This document shows positions 7,134-13,765 of a stretch of 13,765 nt of DNA, piece by piece. The translations under genes were made by a program, and so were the position numbers. The DNA lies in NCBI GenBank assembly GCA_015657535.1, contig JADHZB010000993.1:1958-15722 (forward strand), in the 5' to 3' direction. Position 1 is the first letter of the stretch, and every line of letters starts with the position of its first letter. This DNA is from Nephromyces sp. MM_2019. Lineage: Eukaryota > Apicomplexa > Aconoidasida > Nephromycida. The notes below the pieces were generated by a model. The model was not told the origin of the DNA. It did no database searches and was given only the letters and a program-made list of their open reading frames with translations.

Positions 7134-9467
7134 ATGGATCCTTTCTGCCTTTTTCGCTCTTTTGGGATGTGCAAGGTGAGGTGTATGCTTTAATTTGTAG
7201 GAGAGGGGAAAGAAGCAGGAAAAGGAGAGAGTAGTACGGAGTATGTAGTGTATGCGGGAAGTATGCTGTGTGTCAGGAGTATGGCATCTGCATGTTGGGA
7301 GCATGGCGTCTGTGTGTGTGGGAAGTAAGCTGCGTGTGTGCGAGTTGCTGTGTGTATGTGTGAGCGATGGTTCCATCCCTGAAGAGTGCTTCTCTCGTAT
7401 TACTTGTGAGGATTTTCTCCCAAATTCTTTGTATCAGAGCAAAAAAAATGTCGGTATGTCTGAAGATTCCTCGTTTTATACGGAAGATGAAGAATTTAAC
7501 AAATTCTGATGTTTTTGGGGTTTTTGCTCCTTTTTTGCCAATTTAAATGTTTTTTAGCTGAGAGAAAGTTGTAAGAAGTAGGAGAATATACAAGGACGGG
7601 AGCCCACGAGGGCGCATACACACACAGATATGATGCCAATCACACACGCACACACATGATATGAAAGAAACGCAGACACCCATGCAATCAAACTCACACA
7701 CGCGCATGGTTTCAATCAGGTTCACAAACACGGTAATTTCAATCGGACATACACACACACCACCCATGATTTCAATCAAGCACACACATATACTCACACA
7801 CACAAACTCAAACAAACCCAATCTCTTCCCTTCTTTCCTCTCAGGACCCTCCAGTGGAGATAGCTCAGCCAATTTGGTGGTCCTCTCAGAACCAAGGAGA
7901 CTTGAGGGATCCGGTAGATCTCAAGGAATCTGCGATGGAGATCCGCTGCACACACACGTCAATGAGCAACTCAGCCTATCCGAACTCCCTCTACGGCGAG
8001 CCTGCATTGCCCCTTCTTTCCAATCACGTGCAGGCATACTATCCCCTCCCAGAGGAGCCCCAAATGCCTCGAGGATTCCCAGTGGATCGTCCCCCTCATC
8101 TTCATCCTTTCAGCCTAAACGCAGAGCCTTCCGAGGCTTCGATGCCTTTCCACACGCTACGCACACTCTCTAGCATACAGCCCCCTCAACGCTCCAGACC
8201 CCCCACACCAATTCCTGGAATGGATAGCTACCGTAGCACCTCCAGGGAGTCTCTAAGCAGCCATGGTGAAACCCCCCTCAACGATGCTATCGCATCGAAT
8301 GATGAGGGGGGCTCTTTCCTCCTTCACCACCCCCCACAGAGTAGCGCCTCCAACCTCAATCAGCCCTCCTATGCTGCTGCGGTGCCTTCAAATATGCTAT
8401 ATGATGCATTAGCCGGTACCTCCTACTTCCCACACACAGCAGCTGATATGTTGGAAACTTCTACCCACACGCCCCTTCGTGGTCTCCAGCCAGAGGCTGT
8501 GTTGGGTAGCTCCATGGTTAGGCATACTTCATCATCTTCAAATAGCAGCAAGAGCGGGTTTCATTCCACACACAAGAATATGTTTGGTGGGGGGAAGTTG
8601 TTTAGCCAGGGGGGGGCTTCATTAGCTCGTCCGATGGGCGTAGAAGATGATGGGAGTAATAGAAGAAAAATTCCCCAAAGAACTACCCCCCCACCTTCTT
8701 GCTTCCCTTCTTACGAGGAGAAAAGCCTAAAGATGGTAGCCCCAGAAGGAGATCTTCGAGCTCCACCTTACAACTTATTTCCCTCTAATAAAGGCAACGA
8801 AGATTCTGGAGGGGGTTACTACTACGGAGGGGGTGGAGGGGATGGGGAGGGGCAGCGGGTTTCGGCTAATGAGGAAGGTGCTCGCCTTGTGGCGGGAGGG
8901 ATCTCTTCTGTTCCTACTAGTGGAGGGGGGGGGGGTGATGAGGTAGGGAGAGTGTACGTACACCAGATGATGAGGGAGAGCCCCAATGGTGAAGTCTCGC
9001 AGGGGGTTTATGTTGCAGAAGGGGGGGGGGTATCCTCATTTCAGCGAAGGGTGAGAAGGGGGGATGAAGACCAGCACTTAGGGAGTGGATATGACGAGGC
9101 TATAGGCCCCACACACATGAGAAGACTGCCTAATGGGGAGGCTATGGGCTACACACACATGAGAGGGTTGCCTGATGGGGAGGCTGTAGGCCATACACAC
9201 ACCAGACAACTTCCTCACTCTTCGCACGATGATGAGGCTGAAGATTCTCTGGCAAGAATCCACTATTCTGATGAGGTCTCTGAAGGGGACTATTTGAAGC
9301 TCTTCATTGAACACGGCAATTTACTGCAAAAAATGCATCAGAACACAGTGGGTAGCCACCAGGATGAAAGAATGCATGATGCGAGGGTGTCACACACGGC
9401 TGTAGCCGCTCCCTCATATGTGGTGAACAAGGGCTACGAGTACGATGAAGATCTATATGGGTTCTAG
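7134..9467 (+). CDS. Unrecognised low-complexity Ser/Gly/Pro/His-rich protein, three-exon model
   Basis: Preferred model: exons 7134-7180, 7365-7453 and 7855-9467, 582 residues. The start sits in GATAAAAATGG and gives MDPFCLFRSFGMCKV; a phase-2 join (donor GTGTAT) leads to SDGSIPEECFSRITCEDFLP; donor GTATGT at 7454 and acceptor CCTCCAG join in phase 1 to VEIAQPIWWSSQ. The last exon, 537 codons without a stop, is the secure part. It is Ser/Pro/His-rich at first, Gly-rich from about residue 360 to 440 with several poly-G runs, then has 14-residue repeats (463-499), and ends with an acidic stretch and a possible amphipathic helix, DYLKLFIEHGNLLQKMHQ. No membrane segment, signal peptide or known domain is visible. 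Alternative start: ATGTCG at 7448 after an A run, spliced to acceptor TCTCAG (exon from 7845), giving MSDPPVEIAQ. Function unknown. Confidence 0.6.
7454..7854 (+). other. Intron before the large exon of the unknown gene
   Basis: Donor GTATGT at 7454. Two usable acceptors lie ten bases apart at the right end, TTTCCTCTCAG (ends 7844) and CCCTCCAG (ends 7854), behind a strong pyrimidine tract. The two give different phases, so the choice decides which upstream frame is used. 7605-7805 is CA-rich, with CACACA boxes spaced by ATGATTTCAATC-like words. Confidence 0.55.
8953..8964. repeat. TGTACGTACACC motif inside a coding exon
   Basis: Exact copy of the dispersed palindrome within the last exon of the unknown gene, translated as part of VYVHQ. 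It shows the motif is tolerated in coding sequence. Confidence 0.5.
9105..9215 (+). repeat. In-frame 42-bp tandem repeat (14 residues)
   Basis: Two full units (9105-9146 and 9147-9188) and a partial third (9189-9215) encode GPTHMRRLPNGEAM, GYTHMRGLPDGEAV and GHTHTRQLP. The consensus is G-x-T-H-M-R-x-L-P-[ND]-G-E-A-[MV]. Each unit carries an ACACACA core, so the genome's dinucleotide repeat appears to have been taken into the reading frame. Confidence 0.9.
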
Positions 9468-10358
9468 GCGGTGGGGGGGGAGGGAAGATTGGGTGGAGGT
9501 GCGTAGGGGATCGGATGGAGAGGAGATCGGGTGAGGGGGGTTTCTGAAGATGAGAGTACACAGAGATGCGGATATATATTAAAGGGGCTTATAAGGTGGG
9601 GGTTATATACAGAGAATGCATATGAGGTGCAAGTAATCGGTTGCACGCGAAGCAAAGGTAGTTGAAATGCTTTGCTCACCAGTGTATGTACAGTAAAGTG
9701 AAGCATCTCTTACCTACCTGAAGAAACTGCAGGGCACAAAGATTGAGTGCTGCTTTTATGCATAGCACCATACATTATGCTTAAGAGTATAGGGCATTCA
9801 AAAATTTTCATCTTAAGCCCTTGCTGTATGTACAGGCAGCTGCTTGCCCACACACAGATATTAATGGGTAAAAAGAGGTTAATAAGATGCTTCCTGCTCC
9901 TCATCAAAAGCACTCAAATCCCAAAGCTCCTAAACTGCTTTTCAGCATGTTTTGCTAGGGGGTAGACATACACCGACCAGTGAAACGGGGGCATGCCCAT
10001 GAAACAGCTGCCTTGGGGGGGGGGTGTACATACCCCCGCTGGAGAGGGCTGTTAAACAGATGCCCTCTGCTTCGTTGCAAGCCTGTACGTATGCCTTAAT
10101 CAACACAGAGAAACCTCATTAACTATATATGCGTGTGTGCGTATGATGAGGAATAGCCTACGTGGACCCGCAGACACTCCTCTAAACTGCTACTTCTAGT
10201 GTGAAGACTGCAGTTTAGTCTTCACACCATGAAGCTCCAATAGTGTGTCAATTAGCCTGCCAGAAAGAGCGGACCCGAGATTTTCTTAATGAGGTAGCGC
10301 GAAGCACATCAATTAACTCTGTTTTACCGGTTATATTGAAGGCTTTCATGGGCGACGA
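9468..10358. other. Repeat-poor, hairpin-rich region downstream of the unknown gene
   Basis: The first 120 bases are G-rich and likely 3' untranslated sequence. Several perfect short stems follow: GTGCAA/TTGCAC (9627-9632 with 9641-9646), GCAAAG/CTTTGC (9652-9657 with 9670-9675), AGAGGGC/GCCCTCT (10043-10049 with 10062-10068), CCTCAT/ATGAGG (10114-10119 with 10146-10151) and an 11-bp stem at 10199-10227. Motif copies lie at 9683, 9825, 10025 and, in variant form, 10084. No tRNA, rRNA or snRNA was recognised, and open frames of 67-72 codons on each strand near 9710-9965 are unconvincing. Confidence 0.5.
10182..10227. other. Two overlapping, mutually exclusive perfect hairpins
   Basis: CTAAACTGC at 10182-10190 is complementary to GCAGTTTAG at 10210-10218. 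GTGTGAAGACT at 10199-10209 is complementary to AGTCTTCACAC at 10217-10227. The second stem is 11 perfect pairs with a 7-base loop. The two stems share 10217-10218 and interleave, so only one can form fully (or a pseudoknot-like arrangement). What it does is unknown. Confidence 0.5.
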
Positions 10359-10830
10359 TTTGGTGTGTGGGTGAGTTGCTGTGTGTGTGGGTGAGTTGCT
10401 GTGTGTGTGGGTGAGTTGCTGTGTGTGTGGTTGAGTTGCTGTGTGTGTGGGTGAGTTGCTGTGTATGTGGTTGAGTTGCTGTGTGTGTGGGTGAGTAGGT
10501 GTGCAGGTGTGAGTTAGTGTGCTGTGTGTGTGGGTGAGTTGGTGTGCAGGTGTGAGTTAGTGTGCTGTGTGTGTGGTTGAGTTGCTGTGTGTGTGGGTGA
10601 GTAGGTGTGCAGGTGTGAGTTAGTGTGCTGTGTGTGTGGTTGAGTTGCTGTGTGTGTGGGTGAGTTGCTGTGTGTGTGGGTGTGTTGGTGTGCAGGTGTG
10701 AGCTAGTGTGCTGGTGTGTGGGTGAGTTGCTGTGTGTGTGGTTGAGTTGCTGTGTGTGTGGGTGTGTTGGTGTGCAGGTGTGAGCTAGTGTGCTGGTGTG
10801 TGTTAGTATTTGTGTTGGTGTGCGATTTGG
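10359..10830. repeat. TG-rich minisatellite, 20-bp base unit with higher-order steps
   Basis: The left part (10362-10495) repeats GTGAGTTGCTGTGTGTGTGG with single-base changes (GGTGAG or GGTTGAG). The right part alternates this unit with a longer step containing GTGTGCAGGTGTGAGTTAGTG, giving a higher-order pattern of about 60 to 80 bp. The 222-codon open frame on the reverse strand (His/Thr/Pro/Gln) is the complement of this array and shows no non-repeat domain; I reject it as a gene. Confidence 0.88.
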
Positions 10831-11110
10831 TGTGATTGAGTGTTGATGTGTCGGAGTCTGTTTTCCCAGTGTGCATAAATTTTGCCTTTGGGTGTGTGCT
10901 TTTGAACAGTTGTGTGTACCTCGGGCGACTATCATAATGTAAATTTCATTGAAGGCTTCAGTCATATGAAGAGAATATACTGTGGACAACACACATAGTT
11001 TGAATGGAGGTAATTAGCGTAGTGTAGGTACACCACTGGCAGTCGCCTGTAGTGGAGCATAATAGCAGGAAGAAAGAGGCTCCTTCGGCGTCGAATGACC
11101 GCTTGAGTAA
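10831..11110. other. Intergenic, no gene seen
   Basis: Diminishing TG words up to about 10920 and then roughly 190 bases of ordinary mixed sequence with a degenerate motif copy TGTAGGTACACC at 11023-11034. No coding frame or RNA gene is evident. Confidence 0.5.
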
Positions 11111-11123
11111 AGCGACTCGTTCA

Positions 11124-11450
11124 TCACGCACACACACATAGCGGCACACCTATATATACATTGACACACACAGACAGCTTGCACGTACACAAACACAGCC
11201 ACATGTAACAATCTACACACCAGGACACAGCCATGGAAAGACGCATCCACAATAAGAAAAACTCACAGAAAGACACTCACAACAAGGAGTAATGCTAACA
11301 CACCCCACCAACCCACACAGATACACACACCAGCATCCGCACATTCGCACACACATACACACACCAGCATCCGCACATTCGCACACACATACAGACTAAC
11401 ATCCACACGCACACATCCAAACCCAATTAATACTACCCACCAATACTCTT
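11124..11450. repeat. CA-rich region with a perfect 34-bp tandem duplication
   Basis: CA-rich throughout. A 34-bp block that begins ATACACACACCAGCATCCGC and continues ACATTCGCACACAC is present at 11321-11354 and again, unchanged, at 11355-11388; a decayed third copy follows with CATCCACACGCACACATCC. Confidence 0.85.
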
Positions 11451-11690
11451 CATTATTTGCCTTTCAAAAAGCTTCTAACTAACCCATATTCAAACATTCT
11501 CAACACAAAGGAACTTGACAAGAAGTGTACATACATCTCCGAAACATATCTTCACCCTGTATCGACACCTCTTCCATCTTCAAGCAACGCAGCAGGCACA
11601 TCATTCAAAGTAGTTAGAAGTTTGTAAACACACGCAAAACGATATCTTTTACTGAAGCTGGCAAAGCAGAGCATTTTATAGCTTTTGTCA
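11451..11690. other. Intergenic, no gene seen
   Basis: Mixed sequence with one exact TGTACATACA motif (11526-11535). No open frame of note and no RNA gene recognised. Confidence 0.5.
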
Positions 11691-11940
11691 GATGAAAAAA
11701 CGAGGAAGGAGCAGACGATGTAAAGTAAGTTTAGTGAGAAGAAGGGAAAAAAGAAGAAAAAAAAGTGTGAAGAGGGAGGAGAAAAAGAAGAAGAGCTACA
11801 AAAAGAGCAAGTTTAACACGAAGAAAACATCGAAAGATGAAGCAGAGAAAGAAGAAACAGTCAAATGATGCGATAAAGAGGAAGAATGCGATGGAGAAAA
11901 AGAAAAAACTTAAAGAGACGAGGAAGAAGATTTATCTTAA
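11690..11940. repeat. Long purine (GAA/AGA) tract
   Basis: About 250 bases that are overwhelmingly A and G, of the AAGAAGAAAA type, with a few interruptions. It is the strand complement of the CTTCTT tracts in EMC8/9 introns, so on the reverse strand it would look like intron or 3' region pyrimidine sequence. No coding frame is proposed. Confidence 0.75.
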
Positions 11941-12226
11941 GAACCAATGCAAAGCACTTGTGCGAACAGGCAGCATCTTTTTCCTACATTGAACACTCTA
12001 ATAATTCTTAGACAAAAAAGAAACTCCCACACACACTACGGCTTTTAAACGCTAGAAGCAAACTGGCCGGAGAGGCTGCGATACAATAGCTTTCAAGAGA
12101 TAATTGCCACAAGAGGTGTGTGTGTGTGTGTGTCAGCTCGGCTATCAATTGAGTGCCTCTGTCTTCATCAAGATGCTACGTATTAAAATCTCCTGCAAGG
12201 AAAAAAAGCCATAAATGAGCTAACAA
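11941..12226. other. Intergenic, no gene seen
   Basis: Mixed sequence with a short GT run at 12115-12132. Nothing coding or structural was recognised. Confidence 0.5.
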
Positions 12227-12478
12227 GTGTGTGTGCATTTTTGCGAGCACGTGTGTGTGCATTTTTGCGAGCACGTGTGTGTGCATTTTTGCGAGCACGT
12301 GTGTGTGCATTTTTGCGAGCACGTGTGTGTGCATTTTTGCGAGCACGTGTGTGTGCATTTTTGCGAGCACGTGTGTGTGCATTTTTGCGAGCACGTGTGT
12401 GTGCATTTTTGCGAGCACGTGTGTGTGCATTTTTGCGAGCACGTGTGTGTGCATTTTTGCGAGCACGTGTGTGTGCAT
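12227..12478. repeat. Perfect 24-bp minisatellite, ten copies plus a partial
   Basis: The unit is GT repeated four times, then GCATTTTT, then GCGAGCAC. Copies start at 12227, 12251, 12275, 12299, 12323, 12347, 12371, 12395, 12419 and 12443 with no difference that I can see, and an eleventh copy breaks off after its first 12 bases at 12467. Because 24 is divisible by three and the unit has no stop in any frame, all six frames run open through it, each as an 8-residue repeat. This explains the overlapping 89-151 codon frames. It is a recently expanded or homogenised array, not a gene. Confidence 0.95.
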
Positions 12479-12821
12479 CCGTCCGCATACATATGCGTGA
12501 GTTTGCGCATACATGTGTGCGATTATCTACAAAAACACGTGTGCACCTCTCTACACACACGCACGTGTGCGAGCGTGAAGCACGCGTCTTAGCATAATCC
12601 CTCAACTTTGAGGGATAAAAGTATGTGAAATGATTCAAGCACTACTGCCTCGTTAAGGGGGTGCGTGCATCCTCACAAAAGCATATCCTCCCATATAAAA
12701 GGCTGTAGGATCTTGCAATCTTAAGAAGATGCAAACACACACACACCCTCCAAATTGATACCTCATCAAGGAAGAGAAAGCTTGTTGCTGTATAGTGGAC
12801 TAAGCGACGCTCCCTTCCTCA
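12479..12821. other. Region between the 24-bp array and the phosphorylase gene
   Basis: 12479-12590 has diverged CGTGTGTGCG/CACACGCACG words, probably decayed relatives of the neighbouring array. The rest is mixed sequence with a short ACACACACACAC box near 12734. It may include 3' untranslated sequence of the - strand phosphorylase gene. A short inverted pair, CCCTCAAC and GTTGAGGG-like TTTGAGGG, occurs at 12599-12614. Confidence 0.4.
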
Positions 12822-12961
12822 TCAGTGTACATACACTACTATTACAGGCTTAGTGATGTGTATAAGCAGCTTTTCTGTGTGTGTGGGATTATTGTCCAGC
12901 ATCTTCAAAGCAAGATAGTAGGTGTACGTACATTCGATAGAACGATCAATTTGCACAGAAA
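12822..12961 (-). CDS. Candidate last exon of the phosphorylase gene (uncertain)
   Basis: The previous exon ends one base into a codon. After the acceptor TTGGTATTCAG the frame continues as VSVQIDRSIECTYTYYLALK and stays open for 45 residues to a TGA at 12822-12824. An alternative acceptor, GTATTTTAG, gives an exon at 12946-12986 that adds only ATLPSLVFSFCAN before a TGA. The shorter tail is closer to the usual family length, the longer one is the longer open frame. Both satisfy phase. The motif copy at 12923-12934 lies inside the longer version. Confidence 0.35.
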
Positions 12962-13021
12962 CTGAATACCAAGGAAGGTAGAGTAGCTAAAATACACTAA
13001 AAGTGTTGCTACACACATGTA

Positions 13022-13110
13022 TTAACAGAGATACACACACACACACACACATATACAAACGCACAGGTAACAACACAGACACACATGCTAACACTAATAT
13101 GGACACGCAC
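13022..13110. repeat. CA-rich tract in the intron 3' of the phosphorylase helix exon
   Basis: An uninterrupted CA run at about 13033-13051 and further ACACA words. On the coding (-) strand this is TG-rich sequence directly behind the donor GTAATA at 13117, the same arrangement as in the EMC8/9 introns. Confidence 0.7.
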
Positions 13111-13117
13111 GTATTAC

Positions 13118-13748
13118 CTTTATGATAAGCTTGAATGACTGTTTTGACTAACTTATCAACCATCTGCGAATGATTCTTAAGCCTCTCCTTGAAAAGCTCA
13201 AAGGACATCGTCTCTGAGCTCTGATAAAGGCAATTTTTGAGTGAAGCAGGAAGTTTTGCGGGTGTACATACACTGAAATGAAGGTGCCCATACACATTAA
13301 GAAAAATTTGAATGAACTGCGCATAAAACGCCAAAACTCGCTAACATAGCAGGTAAAAGAAGAATGTACGTGCACACCAAGTGTTTCGAAAATGATAATT
13401 GAGAGGGGAAAAGTGCCACACAGAAGGATACACACACAAGACACACACAGAAGATACTCAAACAGGGTAAAAACATACAGGTCACACACATAGAGCAATC
13501 ACAAAAATAAAGTAAGCATAACCACACACATGCACACACGAAACAATAAAGAGACTTACATCCACACCGTTGGCCATGTTATCCACCACACACAGGCCGG
13601 CAAAGTTAAACTTGTACTCCTGAAGAAGAGAAAGCTCTACTCCTCCAGTCATTCCAGCAACGTCACCAACAGTCGCTAAGAAGCGGACTTCTGCCTTCGT
13701 CTCAAAGCGCGGGCCAGCAGCATTCGCATATACACCACCAATAACCAC
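13118..13748 (-). CDS. Purine nucleoside / methylthioadenosine phosphorylase family enzyme, C-terminal exons (5' part outside window)
   Basis: Two - strand exons, 13748-13560 and 13220-13118, joined in phase 0 (donor GTAAGT; acceptor CCTTTATCAG). The enzyme would cleave a purine nucleoside with phosphate to base plus ribose (or methylthioribose) 1-phosphate in the cytosol, in purine salvage. Seen: GGVYANAAGPRFETKAEVRF, the family's GP-F-T-AE purine-site block; GDVAGMTGGVELSLLQE, the GMT block whose Met contacts the ribose; and GLCVVDNMANGVD, the base-specificity strand. The second exon, SSETMSFELFKERLKNHSQM then VDKLVKTVIQAYHK, is the expected C-terminal helix. Pro in the usual T-V-P-E is replaced, giving GGVE. 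PNP-like Glu and Asn are present where human MTAP has Ser and Asp, so a 6-oxopurine substrate is likelier than methylthioadenosine. The N-terminal phosphate site lies beyond the right edge. Confidence 0.8.
13221..13559 (-). other. Intron of the phosphorylase gene
   Basis: A 339-base phase-0 intron read on the - strand, donor GTAAGT next to 13560 and acceptor ending at 13221. It is TG-rich on the - strand near its 5' end and contains motif copies at 13263-13274 and, degenerate, 13365-13378. Another AG (CATTTCAG, ending at 13275 on the - strand) would include the motif in the exon but does not keep phase. Confidence 0.6.
13263..13274. repeat. TGTACATACACT motif in the phosphorylase intron
   Basis: Exact palindrome core, 42 bases upstream of the phosphorylase acceptor in the direction of transcription, immediately after an unused CATTTCAG. 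Confidence 0.45.
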
Positions 13749-13765
13749 CTAGAGGAAATGAGAGG

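Noticed and set aside
7661..8173. 170-codon frame overlapping the start of the large exon
   Set aside because: It runs one frame off the 537-codon exon and stops at 8173, while the other frame stays open to 9467. The overlap is best seen as a shadow, although it could be used by mis-splicing.
8775..9561. Reverse-strand frames of 62-85 codons across the unknown gene
   Set aside because: They are antisense shadows of the large + strand exon, without splice logic or recognisable segments.
10324..10992. 222-codon His/Thr/Pro/Gln frame on the - strand
   Set aside because: Coincides with the TG minisatellite; the few residues outside the repeat show no domain and the composition follows the array.
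12227..12478. CRISPR-like regular array
   Set aside because: Units are directly abutting with no unique spacers, and the context is eukaryotic with introns.
12183..12638. Overlapping 89-151 codon frames in all six frames
   Set aside because: Explained by a stop-free 24-bp unit; six simultaneous open frames cannot all be genes and none extends into unique sequence with coding features.
1..13765. Transposon, integrase, reverse transcriptase or viral gene
   Set aside because: No frame shows transposase, RT or capsid-like segments, and no terminal repeats with target duplications were seen.

Overview
This is nuclear DNA of a eukaryote. Coding sequence is split into short exons by introns with GT...AG ends, and introns and intergenic DNA are saturated with (TG)n/(CA)n, TCTTCA-type trinucleotide repeats and minisatellites. 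A short palindrome, TGTACRTACA, recurs about every kilobase on average. Small exons in repeat-inflated introns, together with this motif, suggest an alveolate, most likely an apicomplexan of the coccidian type (Cystoisospora or Sarcocystis-like). That assignment is an inference from style and memory; no organism marker gene is present.

Three protein genes can be supported. (1) A five-exon + strand gene (347-3821) encodes a 266-residue protein that I recognise as subunit 8/9 of the ER membrane protein complex (EMC8/EMC9, old name UPF0172). It was rebuilt by joining exons in phase and comparing with the family. (2) A + strand gene ending at 9467 encodes a long, Ser/Gly/Pro/His-rich, probably disordered protein of about 582 residues with a 14-residue tandem repeat. 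Its large last exon is clear and the two small upstream exons are a model. I do not recognise it. (3) On the - strand, running off the right edge, are the C-terminal exons of a purine nucleoside phosphorylase / methylthioadenosine phosphorylase family enzyme (13118-13748 plus an uncertain last exon).

Layout: 1-346 is a CA-rich minisatellite and the upstream region of the EMC8/9 gene. 347-3821 is the EMC8/9 gene, whose last intron carries about 490 bp of TCA/TCT repeat. 3822-7133 is mostly repeat DNA with a few stop-free, repeat-poor islands that may be exons but cannot be proved. 7134-9467 is the unknown gene. 9468-10330 is repeat-poor and unusually rich in short hairpins. 10359-10830 is a 20-bp-type TG minisatellite. 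11110-11450 is CA-rich with a 34-bp duplication. 11690-11940 is a purine tract. 12227-12478 holds ten perfect copies of a 24-bp unit. 12822 to the end is the phosphorylase gene.

The genes do not form a pathway: one acts in membrane-protein insertion at the ER, one in purine salvage, one is unknown. The two + strand genes and the - strand phosphorylase gene converge on the repeat-rich 9.5-12.8 kb interval. I found no RNA gene, transposon, CRISPR array or viral sequence. The most interesting leads are the dispersed TGTACRTACA palindrome, the PNP-like specificity residues of the phosphorylase, the mutually exclusive hairpins at 10182-10227 and the perfectly homogeneous 24-bp array.
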